From Nostoc sp. B(2019) (lineage in GTDB: Bacteria > Cyanobacteriota > Cyanobacteriia > Cyanobacteriales > Nostocaceae), in the NCBI RefSeq assembly GCF_010091925.1, contig NZ_WVID01000008.1, forward strand, positions 186,001 through 250,000: DNA of 64,000 nt. The letters are read 5' to 3'. This document shows positions 27,599 to 36,063 of this stretch, one piece after another. The translations under genes and the position numbers were made by a program. The notes under the pieces were generated by a model that was given only the letters and a program-made list of their open reading frames with translations, did not search any database and had not been told where the DNA came from. Positions within the stretch are counted from its first letter, which is position 1. Each line of letters starts with the position of its first letter.

Positions 27599-29434
27599 CT
27601 ACTTTTGTACTCTGTCTAGATGTTCGACTAATAACCAATTACCGACGTGATTTTGACGACCCCATACTGTGATTAATTGATCGTGGGGACAAATTTGCAA
27701 TTGCTCATTAATATGCGATCGCAAAGTCACAAGCTGCCAAGTTTGCCCTTGATTTTCAGCTGGTGTGGTGATAGTAAATCTGTAGTTTTGCTGATCTAAT
27801 CGGTGTAAAATACCTTGGAAGCAGTGACTTTCTCGTATTAATATCTTGTCAAAACCAGAGTCATAGGATTTATCCCACGATGGGCAATGACCACTTGCTG
27901 GATAGGCTTGTGGGTTATCTAAGTAATACAGTTGCCAGTGCAGCCAATCCGAATGATTGGGTGGAAGATTAAACAAAGGAAAAATTGCCGCTTTTGCACG
28001 ATGATCCTGTAATAAAGCGGCTTGTAGCACCCTAACAGCTAAATCCCTTGGTTGACAGTTTAACTCAACGCACATCGCCGCTGCCATACCTGCTGCTTGA
28101 CCAATGCCCATAACCACAGGTTGTAATCTAGTGGCCCCATTGGCAATATGGGAGACAGAAATATTCTTTTCACAGACCAAGAAACCATCTGTTGTGGCTG
28201 GAATTAAGCAACTGTAAGGAATTGTAAAGGGAGTGCCAGTCCAACGCCCCCCCCAGCGGAGAGATTTAGGTTGTAGTGGGAACTGAACCCCAGGATAGTG
28301 ATGGTCATTGGCGTAGTTACCAAAAGCGATCGCTTCTCTACCAGAGGCTTCTCTACCAGAGGCTTTGCCTACGCCAAGGCAGACGTCTTTGGCGATCGCA
28401 TCATTAAATATAGATGCAACACTACCTCCTGCTATTGGCAAGATATCCTGTTCTCGGACAGTAGTTAGTCCTACTAAGCGGCGGCTTTCTCGGTAGTAGG
28501 GATGCAGCGCAAAAGCGCTAGAAGGAGAAGGAAACAGTTTTTCTGCCAAGCCATAGCGACGACCAAGCTTATTTTGGATAAAATGAGCAAAATTTTGGCT
28601 GTGCCAGCGACATTCTTGGAGGAATTCCCTTCTGCTTAGTTCTGAATCTATCAGACGCCCTACTCCTTCGCCGTAGTCATTGCCACAGATTGGCCAGTTG
28701 ATCATGAATCGACCACCAGGCAAACGTCCATAATTCAAAAATGTCTCTGCTCCGTAGCCATCCCAAGCACCTGTAAACAGCGATGGATTTTCGTTAGGAG
28801 CCGCAGGAATTTCTGGGGCGATGGCTTCACCAAAGTCTTGCATAATCACTACCCAAGTGGGTGCTTGCACTGGATATCTTTTGGTGAAAGAGTTAAAAGT
28901 CAGTGGTGCGCTTGGTTCTCCCCACTCAGATTGCAACTCCCAACCCCAACGGTAAGGTATCTCAGCTAAAGCTAATAAATCTCCTAATTCTGTGGCATCG
29001 AGAATAATCTTGGCTGTGACAGTAAAATCAGCAAAGCGGACGCCAGTAATCAAATCGCCCTGGCGGAAGACTTCTACTGGCACTTGTCCAGAAATCCATT
29101 GCAGATTAAGCAACTCCTTTACCCAATCGGCAAAAATCTCTGCCCCAATTCGGGGATCGTAACTAAAAAAGCTGACCCAGCTGTTATCTAATCCGCCTGG
29201 CTGTCGATGTCGCAATTCTTGCAAAAACGCACCCCATAACCCGGTTTGAAAAGCTTCTAATTCATTGCCATCGGGTGCAGACACCCCAGCCGACGTTAGC
29301 ATTCCGCCCAACCAAGGAAATTCGCTCACCAAAATAGTTTTGGCTCCCCGTCGCGCCGCTTGGATCGCCGCAGCAGTACCTCCGGTTCCCCCGCCGACAA
29401 CTAAGACATCAGTTGTGTATGTCTGATTAACCAT
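27599..29434 (-). CDS. FAD-dependent oxidoreductase
   Basis: A 611-residue flavoprotein of the FAD_oxidored group (PF12831 type). The N-terminal dinucleotide fold is TDVLVVGGGTGGTAAAIQAA, with GAKTILVSEFPWLGGMLTSAG after it. FADFTVTAKIILDATELGDLL is the second FAD contact, and QPVVMGIGQAAGMAAAMC near residue 450 completes the fold. The C-terminal 130 residues form a separate beta-rich part. Substrate is unknown. Residues near ASGREASGRE come from a tandem 15-bp repeat inserted in frame (28333-28362). It is followed 101 bp later by patX on the same strand, but patX has its own promoter. Confidence 0.85.
   Translation of the reverse strand: MVNQTYTTDVLVVGGGTGGTAAAIQAARRGAKTILVSEFPWLGGMLTSAGVSAPDGNELEAFQTGLWGAFLQELRHRQPGGLDNSWVSFFSYDPRIGAEIFADWVKELLNLQWISGQVPVEVFRQGDLITGVRFADFTVTAKIILDATELGDLLALAEIPYRWGWELQSEWGEPSAPLTFNSFTKRYPVQAPTWVVIMQDFGEAIAPEIPAAPNENPSLFTGAWDGYGAETFLNYGRLPGGRFMINWPICGNDYGEGVGRLIDSELSRREFLQECRWHSQNFAHFIQNKLGRRYGLAEKLFPSPSSAFALHPYYRESRRLVGLTTVREQDILPIAGGSVASIFNDAIAKDVCLGVGKASGREASGREAIAFGNYANDHHYPGVQFPLQPKSLRWGGRWTGTPFTIPYSCLIPATTDGFLVCEKNISVSHIANGATRLQPVVMGIGQAAGMAAAMCVELNCQPRDLAVRVLQAALLQDHRAKAAIFPLFNLPPNHSDWLHWQLYYLDNPQAYPASGHCPSWDKSYDSGFDKILIRESHCFQGILHRLDQQNYRFTITTPAENQGQTWQLVTLRSHINEQLQICPHDQLITVWGRQNHVGNWLLVEHLDRVQK
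28333..28362. repeat. Tandem 15-bp repeat inside a coding region
   Basis: CTTCTCTACCAGAGG occurs twice in direct tandem, next to a HIP1 site at one end and followed by GCTTTGCCTACGCC, a text typical of Nostoc dispersed repeats. The insertion keeps the reading frame (15 is a multiple of 3) and encodes ASGRE twice. Confidence 0.8.
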
Positions 29435-29606
29435 TGCTCAACCTCACAGGAGTTCCGACATATTGTCCTAAAAAAAGCGATCACATTCCAGTTTTTATCT
29501 CAAACTGAGTGCGATCGCGATTCGGATTCCTTAAATCAAAAGAGATTATTAGAATTCTTTATCAAGAAGTCGAGAGAGTATTCAGTTGTATTACTTTGTT
29601 AGACCC

Positions 29607-29792
29607 TCAAACACTGAGGTTTTTTTGGTCATCTTTGAGAAAGTCGTTTAGGCGCTGGCTAATTTCTTGATCGTTGCTAACAACAGGTAGTACTTTTTGT
29701 TCATTAGCAATTAGCAACTCTTGGATAGCTTTCAAATCTGCTAGCTCTGTAGCGATCGCGCTACGCTTGGTATCATCTAAAGCCACAACCAT
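29607..29792 (-). CDS. Small hypothetical protein
   Basis: A 61-residue soluble, helical protein (AIATELADLKAIQELLIANE, then QEISQRLNDFLKDDQK). GAGG lies about 11 bp before the ATG. No cysteine, signal or membrane segment is present. I do not recognise it. Its regular amphipathic helices and ribosome site make it more likely real than chance. Confidence 0.5.
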   Translation of the reverse strand: MVVALDDTKRSAIATELADLKAIQELLIANEQKVLPVVSNDQEISQRLNDFLKDDQKNLSV

Positions 29793-29889
29793 TTCTAGAC
29801 TTGCCTCAAATAATTTAGGACACGATTAACCTCTCACAATTGCTTTGCTCAACAAATCATTCTTGAGATATATTCTCATTTATTTCTGC

Positions 29890-30621
29890 CTAAAGTCGTA
29901 AACAGGAATACAGCGAATCTGACACACGTATAAACTTCCAGAAGTCGAGTAGCTGTTCTGCCACCAGTTGATACTGGAAAAAGTGAAAGAAATGCCATCC
30001 TTCCAAACAAGACCATAAGCGATCGCCTTCCTTTAAATGCGATCGCCATCCTTGCAGTGCATCAGGTTTAACAACAATATCGTTTAAGCTACCACAAACC
30101 ATCAAAGGTACTGGAACTCTGTTTGCAGTCATACTTACCCTCTCAAAAAGAGAATGGGGAGAGAGCGAACAATCTAAGTCTTGCTCTAGAAGAGATGTCA
30201 AACTCTTGAGAGTGCATTGATCTTGATAACCAAACAAGTTGTAAACCATATCAGTCAGAAGCTTTTGGCGACTTAAAAACTGACGGTGAGTATAGTAATG
30301 AGCTTGCCAATCAACCGCTGCATCCACACCCACAGCTAATAGCGTCAAAGACTTTACTGTTTCTGGATAGCGACGACTATAAAGTAGTCCTAGTAATCCT
30401 CCCGTACTATGACCAATCAAGTGAACAGGTCGATTGCAGGATTTGAGGTAATCATGAAGTAGAACAACAGCAGCATCTAGTGAACTTACCTCATCTTGGC
30501 TTTGGCGATATTTCCACTCTTGCATTGTCACTTGAGATGATAGGTAACAAAGCAGCGGTTGAGAAAAGTATTGCAAACTAGGGCTTGTATTTAACCAAAG
30601 AACATCCGGCAGTTTAGACAT
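29890..30621 (-). CDS. Alpha/beta-fold hydrolase
   Basis: A 243-residue alpha/beta hydrolase. The nucleophile elbow is HLIGHSTGGLLGLL, followed by YPETVKSLTLLAVGV. The acid is likely the Asp in GSLNDIVVKP and the base the His in LEGWHFFHF. The cap is helical and short. The start is placed at the ATG at 30621, which follows GGAAAATCAGG. An upstream ATG at 30654 would add 11 residues (MRVYSICRKIR). Substrate is unknown, and neighbouring genes give no pathway. Confidence 0.8.
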   Translation of the reverse strand: MSKLPDVLWLNTSPSLQYFSQPLLCYLSSQVTMQEWKYRQSQDEVSSLDAAVVLLHDYLKSCNRPVHLIGHSTGGLLGLLYSRRYPETVKSLTLLAVGVDAAVDWQAHYYTHRQFLSRQKLLTDMVYNLFGYQDQCTLKSLTSLLEQDLDCSLSPHSLFERVSMTANRVPVPLMVCGSLNDIVVKPDALQGWRSHLKEGDRLWSCLEGWHFFHFFQYQLVAEQLLDFWKFIRVSDSLYSCLRL

Positions 30622-30979
30622 CCTGATTTTCCTGCAAATAGAATAAACTCTCAATATACTAATTAAGAATTTTTGTAACTAATAACTACTGGTTGCTACA
30701 ATACCTTTCGATATGATCTGGGAAAAGGTTAAGGGGTGAATTCAAACCTTCCCCCTTTAACCGAGAAGTATTGCGTGCCATATCTGATTCCAGCTGATTT
30801 TTCCAGCCAGGCTCAGCAACGTGTCAAACCTCCTGTAAAAGCTTATTGATAAATATATTCAATATATTTGAGAAAAGCTTACAACATCAAAGAAATTATT
30901 GCAAATAATTATTATTAGTTTCTGAATCCAGTAAAATTCTGGTATTTACCGTTTTTGCTTGGGCGATTCGTGATCCGCT
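30622..30979. other. Gene-free stretch
   Basis: No coding region was found. Short direct and inverted A/T-rich repeats (AAAAGCTTATTGATAAATATATTC and nearby CTTACAAC) may form a weak hairpin around 30838-30883. Confidence 0.35.
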
Positions 30980-31633
30980 CTACCTTGGACTTCCCCGTCG
31001 CTCAAGGTAGATTCGCTCTACATCAGAACGAGCAGCGATCGCTTGGATTAACGAAGGAGTGACTTCTGCCACCACCATTGGTGTATAAAGAGATTGATAA
31101 ATGACTCGCTGGTTACTTTCCTGAAGTTGGTTTACAAGAGGTTGCTGAATCACCGCATAGTGAGATCTAAGAGTATTTTGATACTCAGCGCGGTTTGATT
31201 GCCCGTAGGGCCTAACTGTTTTCGCTCTCAGAGAAAAAACGACCCTGATTGGGCTATTGCTTCCTTGAGCGATGCGATTAGCTAATTCAGCCTCTAATTT
31301 ACCGACGAAGCCCTTATTGTTGATTGCCTGAATAGCTTGCTCTAACGCTTCCCGACTAATTTGATTACCAGCACTATCAAGGGATACATCATACATATTG
31401 CCTTGAATATCTCTTAGCTTAAACCGCGTGATTCCAGTATTAGCGAGAGTTGCTGTGTTAGCTATGCTGAGATGGTCAGTCGAGATTCCTGTAGTTTTAG
31501 AAACCTCTAACTTAGCTTGTTCAGCTAAATTGTTTAATGTCTGGTTTTCTGAGAGCGGAAGACTAAAGGCTACTGTAGGCATAAAGCAGATAACAGCAGA
31601 TAAGCCAACGGTTAGACCTAAGAATTTCTGCAT
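30980..31633 (-). CDS. Secreted protein resembling a stand-alone subtilase propeptide (inhibitor I9-like)
   Basis: A 217-residue protein with a signal peptide (MQKFLGLTVGLSAVICFMPT, cleavage near VAFS-L). The C-terminal 90 residues look like the propeptide of S8 proteases: RVVFSLRAKTVRPYG, a helix with QNTLRSHYAVIQQPLVNQL, VVAEVTPSLIQAIAARSDVE and RIYLERR, the usual end before a catalytic domain. Here the frame stops straight after, and no catalytic Asp/His/Ser domain follows in the next 350 bp. It may act as a free periplasmic protease inhibitor or be a remnant of a longer gene. The N-terminal 100 residues resemble a PepSY-like strand pattern. Confidence 0.65.
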   Translation of the reverse strand: MQKFLGLTVGLSAVICFMPTVAFSLPLSENQTLNNLAEQAKLEVSKTTGISTDHLSIANTATLANTGITRFKLRDIQGNMYDVSLDSAGNQISREALEQAIQAINNKGFVGKLEAELANRIAQGSNSPIRVVFSLRAKTVRPYGQSNRAEYQNTLRSHYAVIQQPLVNQLQESNQRVIYQSLYTPMVVAEVTPSLIQAIAARSDVERIYLERRGSPR

Positions 31634-31761
31634 CTTGATAATAAGCTATTTTTTTCGGATATTTCGTTTATGTAGTGGGTAAGATAAACTGTAAATAGGA
31701 TTGACAGTGTGTAAATTGCATTGATGATGACAAGCCCCACGACAAAGTAGGAGACAAATTT

Positions 31762-32217
31762 ATGATGTTAAGACATAACGTGTCTTTAGATTCTGTAATA
31801 TCTCCAAACCTAGAAGCTCAACCTATCAAGGAACTTGAGCGCATACTTAGCGTTAAAGGTTCCCAGGCGAAACTGGTAGGAGCTAACGGAGAACAAATTA
31901 CCATTCCTGATTCGGTGTACCAGGTGTTGCATCAAGTTGTTCACGCAATGGCATTAGGTAAGGCTATATCTATAGTTACCCAAGAGCGGGAACTGACAAC
32001 ACAACAAGCGGCTGAATTTCTCAACGTATCACGCCCATACCTGATCAAGTTATTAGAACAGGGAGAAATGCCCTACATTAAGGTGGGTTCACATCGACGG
32101 GTTCGTTTCGATGATTTAATGAATTACAAGAAACAACGGGATGAGAAGCGTAGCCAGCTTTTGCAGGAGCTAATTGAGATAAGCGAAGAAGCAGGCTTAT
32201 ATGAAGATGATGAGTAA
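31762..32217 (+). CDS. Excisionase-type HTH protein, probable antitoxin
   Basis: A 151-residue DNA-binding protein. The MerR/excisionase helix-turn-helix is LTTQQAAEFLNVSRPYLIKL, followed by the wing LEQGEMPYIKVGSHRRVRF and DDLMNYK. The N-terminal 70 residues are a separate small domain (ITIPDSVYQVLHQVVHAM). AGGAG precedes the ATG by eight bases. It lies 18 bp before a PIN-domain gene, a known type II toxin-antitoxin layout in which this protein binds the toxin and represses the operon. Confidence 0.85.
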   Translation: MMLRHNVSLDSVISPNLEAQPIKELERILSVKGSQAKLVGANGEQITIPDSVYQVLHQVVHAMALGKAISIVTQERELTTQQAAEFLNVSRPYLIKLLEQGEMPYIKVGSHRRVRFDDLMNYKKQRDEKRSQLLQELIEISEEAGLYEDDE

Positions 32218-32235
32218 TTACAACAGTTAAATGTT

Positions 32236-32811
32236 ATGCTCAGTGTTCTCTTAGATGCCTGCGTTCTATTTCCAATGTATTTACGAGATACCTTGCTATC
32301 TACTGCCGAGGCTGGTTTGTACGTACCCTATTGGTCGCAGGAAATTTTAGATGAAGCAATGGGCAATCTTGTCCTTAAAGGGAAAATCTCTACTGAAAAA
32401 GCTATAGACCTTGAGGAGACAATAAAAGCAGCTTTTCCTGAAGCAATGGTTAAAGTACCTGTGGGATTAAAGGAAGTCATGACAAATAACCCCAAAGACC
32501 GTCATGTTCTTGCTGCTGCGGTGGTAGCTAGAGTGGATATTCTTGTTACCGATAATCTTACAGACTTCGATACAAAAGCTTTGACTCCTTGGAATATCAA
32601 AGCACAATCACCAGATGACTTTTTGAGTAACTTATTCGATGACTACCCTGAAGAAATGGTTCAAATAGTGCGTAAACAGTCTCAAAAGTATAGAAGACGC
32701 GCCCTGACTCTTGCCGAATTACTTTCTTTCTTGAGTAAGACAAAGGGAGCGAATTTAGTTAAATTTGCTAGTAAAGTAAGCTCTTTTGAATTTGGTGATC
32801 ATGTTGTTTAA
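32236..32811 (+). CDS. PIN-domain toxin
   Basis: A 191-residue PIN-domain ribonuclease-like protein. The acidic residues are in LLDACVLFP (first Asp), the Glu in YWSQEILDEAMG, NPKDRHVLAAAV (Asp) and DILVTDNLTDFD (Asp). Together they can bind the metal used for RNA cleavage. The C-terminal 50 residues are helical and extend beyond a minimal VapC. It pairs with the upstream excisionase-type antitoxin. Such pairs act in plasmid/genomic stability or phage defence. The toxin's RNA target is unknown. Confidence 0.85.
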   Translation: MLSVLLDACVLFPMYLRDTLLSTAEAGLYVPYWSQEILDEAMGNLVLKGKISTEKAIDLEETIKAAFPEAMVKVPVGLKEVMTNNPKDRHVLAAAVVARVDILVTDNLTDFDTKALTPWNIKAQSPDDFLSNLFDDYPEEMVQIVRKQSQKYRRRALTLAELLSFLSKTKGANLVKFASKVSSFEFGDHVV

Positions 32812-32912
32812 ATTATCAACACAAGATAAAAATCAACTAGAATCACAAGCCCGATAGCTTAACGTTGACTGCTAATGTTACATCTAGTATCGTTGAGCGG
32901 TGAAAAACCAAC

Positions 32913-33959
32913 GTGAAAGCACAGGTATTTAGAGGCGTCAATCAACTGTCTTACGAAGAGATTCCAGTCCCAACGCTGGAACCAGATGAAGTGCTGGTAC
33001 AAGTGCGGGTAGTGGGATTGTGTCAGTCAGATATTAAAAAAATTCGTTATCCCTTGTATGAACCGCCACGGATTTTTGGACATGAAACTGCTGGGACGAT
33101 CGCAGCATTAGGAAATAATGTCACAGGTTGGCAAGTAGGACAACGGGTGGCGGTAATGCACCACATCCCGTGTATGCGTTGCGCTTACTGCCTAAATGAC
33201 AACTTTTCTATGTGCAATGTCTACAAAAATATTTCCACTACCGCAGGTTTCAACGCCAGTGGTGGCGGCTTTGCCGATTATGTCAAAGTGCCAGGACATA
33301 TTGTACAAAACGGTGGGCTAATTCCCATCCCTGATCATATCAGTTTTGAAGAAGCGAGTTTTGTAGAACCAACTAACTGCTGCTTGAAAGCAGTGAAAAA
33401 AGCTCAAATAGCTCCAGGACAAACTGTTTTAGTGACTGGTGCTGGGCCAATTGGATTAATGTTTATTATGTTGGTGAAGTATTTCGGGGCAAAAGCGATC
33501 GCCACCGACTTACTGCCCTCTAGAATTGACAAAGCATTGAGTGTTGGTGCAGAGGCGGCTTTTGATGCTCGTGATGCTGATTTACCCGCTAAAATTCACC
33601 CCCTTACCGATGGATTGGGTGTTGATGTCACTCTGCTGGCTGTCCCCAGTGAAAAAGCTTTTTTTCAAGCAATTGACTGTACCCGCAAAGGCGGCAAAAT
33701 CTTGTTTTTCGCGGAATTCCCCGATGAGGTGGAAATTCCTGTCAACCCCAATATTCTCTATCGCCGGGAAATTGACTTGATGGGTAGTTATAGTTCATCT
33801 TACCGCCTGCAAAATCTCTCCGCTGATATCGTGTTTAATCGCCGGATTGATGTAGAAGCACTGATTAGCGATCGCTATCCATTAAAAGATTTATCAGCAG
33901 CGGTTGCACAGGCGATCGCACCCACAGCGGAAACTTACAAAATCTTAATTTATCCCTAA
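32913..33959 (+). CDS. Zinc-dependent alcohol/polyol dehydrogenase
   Basis: A 348-residue medium-chain dehydrogenase. The catalytic zinc site includes the Cys in VGLCQSDIKK and FGHETAG. The structural zinc knuckle is C-x2-C-x2-C-x7-C (CMRCAYCLNDNFSMC). The NAD site is VLVTGAGPIGLMFIMLVK. It resembles sorbitol/threonine dehydrogenase-type enzymes, but the substrate cannot be assigned. It opens with GTG at 32913. The dispersed hairpin repeat at 33975 lies 15 bp beyond its stop, just upstream of the phosphate permease. Confidence 0.88.
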   Translation: MKAQVFRGVNQLSYEEIPVPTLEPDEVLVQVRVVGLCQSDIKKIRYPLYEPPRIFGHETAGTIAALGNNVTGWQVGQRVAVMHHIPCMRCAYCLNDNFSMCNVYKNISTTAGFNASGGGFADYVKVPGHIVQNGGLIPIPDHISFEEASFVEPTNCCLKAVKKAQIAPGQTVLVTGAGPIGLMFIMLVKYFGAKAIATDLLPSRIDKALSVGAEAAFDARDADLPAKIHPLTDGLGVDVTLLAVPSEKAFFQAIDCTRKGGKILFFAEFPDEVEIPVNPNILYRREIDLMGSYSSSYRLQNLSADIVFNRRIDVEALISDRYPLKDLSAAVAQAIAPTAETYKILIYP

Positions 33960-33974
33960 GCAACAAATCCTTTG

Positions 33975-34003
33975 GTAGAGACGTTGCATTGCAACGTCTC
34001 TAC
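33975..34003. repeat. Palindromic dispersed repeat (GTAGAGACG type)
   Basis: GTAGAGACGTTGC / GCAACGTCTCTAC form a perfect 13-bp stem with a 3-nt loop. This is one of the short hairpin repeats scattered in Nostoc genomes. It may also serve as terminator for the dehydrogenase gene. A related copy is at 46060-46087, and a worn one lies near 6385. Confidence 0.8.
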
Positions 34004-34070
34004 ATATTCTATCTGTCACATTCTTTTTATTGGTATTACCTTCTCCACTCCCCCACTCAGCCTAGACAAA

Positions 34071-35342
34071 ATGCTTGTTACCCTACTTTTCGTCGCCCTC
34101 CTAGCCTTCTACGTCGCTTTCAATCTCGGAGCTAACGATGTTGCTAACGCAATGGGAACTTCGGTTGGTTCCAAAGCTGTCACCCTGAAACAAGCGCTAA
34201 TTATTGCTGGGGTATTAGAGTTTACGGGCGCTACATTATTTGGACATGAGGTAACAGAAACCCTTGCGACAAAAATCACTAATCCTGCTTTATTCGCCGC
34301 TACGCCCCAAATATTGGTGACTGGGATGGTAACGGTGTTACTGGCGAGTGGAGTATGGTTACAAATTGCCACCTCACGCGGTTTACCTGTATCCTCTTCT
34401 CATGCAGTTGTTGGTGCGATCGCTGGATTTAGTTGGGTAGCTTTGGGAGTGGGTGCAATTGATTGGCCATCAATTGGCTTGATTACTATTGGCTGGATTT
34501 TAACGCCGATTATCAGTGGTGCAATTGCGGCTTTATTTTACAGTCAAATTAAGCGCTGGATTTTGGATCAACCAAATCAATTGGTGCAGTTGCAAGAGTG
34601 GATTCCCTGGTTGAGTGCAGTTCTGCTAGGTGCGTTTGGCGTGATTGTGCTACCCTCGCTAACTCAACCGATAACTAATTTTTTAGTTGAGCTTGGTTTC
34701 AAAATACCTGCTCACGACATCCCACTATTAACAGGTTCATTAGCAGCAGTCGGACTCACTGTCATCAGTTGGAGGCAGCTAGATGATCACAGACACAAAG
34801 AAAATAAGAGCAAGAAATCCCCAATCCCCAATCCCGTTGAACACTTATTTGCTCGATTCCAAGTATTGAGTGCTTGCTTTGTAGCCTTTGCTCATGGTTC
34901 TAATGATGTTGGGAATGCGATCGCTCCTTTAGCTGCGATCGTCTACATAAATCGCACTGGTAGCGTACCCACAAATGGCATCACTATCCCCATCTGGATT
35001 TTAATCCTTGGCGGTGCTGGTATTGTTACTGGTTTAGCCGTCTGGGGAAAAAAAGTCATCGCCACTATTGGCGAAAGCATCATTTCCTTGCAACCTAGTA
35101 GCGGATTTTGTGCTGAACTTGCCACTGCTACCACCATTCTTCTAGCCTCCCGGCTAGGTTTACCCGTCTCCACCTCCCACGCCCTTGTCGGTGGTGTAGT
35201 TGGTATTGGATTGGTACAAAACATCAAATCTATTCAGTTCAAAACTCTAAAAGGTATCGCCGCTGCATGGCTAATTACAGTTCCCGTGAGTGCTGTTCTC
35301 AGTGCTGCGATCTTTAGCATCGCCCGAATTTTATTTCTCTAA
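34071..35342 (+). CDS. PiT-family inorganic phosphate permease
   Basis: A 423-residue membrane transporter of the PiT/PHO4 family. The two signature repeats are FNLGANDVANAMGTSVGSKA (residues 14-33) and AFAHGSNDVGNAIAPLAA (residues 271-288), arranged in inverted halves with about ten hydrophobic segments. A polar loop rich in Lys lies in the middle (DDHRHKENKSKKSP). It takes up phosphate, probably with metal, in symport with H+ or Na+. The start is taken at ATG 34071, where the first membrane segment begins. An upstream extension to 33972 reads through the dispersed repeat. Confidence 0.9.
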   Translation: MLVTLLFVALLAFYVAFNLGANDVANAMGTSVGSKAVTLKQALIIAGVLEFTGATLFGHEVTETLATKITNPALFAATPQILVTGMVTVLLASGVWLQIATSRGLPVSSSHAVVGAIAGFSWVALGVGAIDWPSIGLITIGWILTPIISGAIAALFYSQIKRWILDQPNQLVQLQEWIPWLSAVLLGAFGVIVLPSLTQPITNFLVELGFKIPAHDIPLLTGSLAAVGLTVISWRQLDDHRHKENKSKKSPIPNPVEHLFARFQVLSACFVAFAHGSNDVGNAIAPLAAIVYINRTGSVPTNGITIPIWILILGGAGIVTGLAVWGKKVIATIGESIISLQPSSGFCAELATATTILLASRLGLPVSTSHALVGGVVGIGLVQNIKSIQFKTLKGIAAAWLITVPVSAVLSAAIFSIARILFL

Positions 35343-36063
35343 TAATTATTAATATTTTCCTGATGTTTCTCATCCAATATATTTACTCACAGCAAAAAAT
35401 AGACTGCTACAACGCTAAAGTTAAAGCGCATTTTTGCAGAATGGCTGCTCATTTACTAAAATATTGTGCAGGGGATGGAAATACTTTAAATTTCCATAGT
35501 AAAGATAATCTAATCTGCATTTAAAGATGTAAACTGTCACACAAGTTACATTCCACACTAATTTACAGATTAGTCTTACAAGTCAGATAATTTTGTTGTA
35601 GCAAGGCACGCATCTGCAAGTCTTCGACAATTACTATTGCCATTAAAACAATAGGTATTTATTTGACGTGAGATTTTTTAGGAGCAAAAATCTCACTAGC
35701 TAATAGTTGATAGAAATCAAACTGACCAGATGCTCATCAATGCCAAAAATAACACCGTATAGTAAACAGTGGGGCAAATTTGACTAGAAGAGATCAGCAG
35801 CAGGGGTACAAGCCCCACACACAATTTTTAACTTATGCGCCTGTAATTAAAAACGGGTGAAATCTCCTTTTAATTCTTCCCTCTGCTCCTCTGCCTTTTT
35901 CAAACTTTGCCAACCATGTATTCAGAATGACAGAATTACGTTGAAATGCGGAAGTACTGTTAAAATTTTTAGTTTATCTGACAAAATACAGGAAATTAGT
36001 ATGAGCGCCAGTCAAGTGTACGGGAAGCAGCTTTATCGTCAAGGTGTTAGAGGTTAGAAGCTA
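35343..36063. other. Gene-free stretch before the EamA gene
   Basis: 721 bp with no convincing gene. A frame at 35857-36057 has no RBS or family pattern and is rejected. No clear promoter was recognised. Confidence 0.4.

Noticed and set aside
35857-36057. 66-codon frame before the EamA gene
   Set aside because: No conserved pattern, no RBS, and the downstream gene has its own start. Likely chance.
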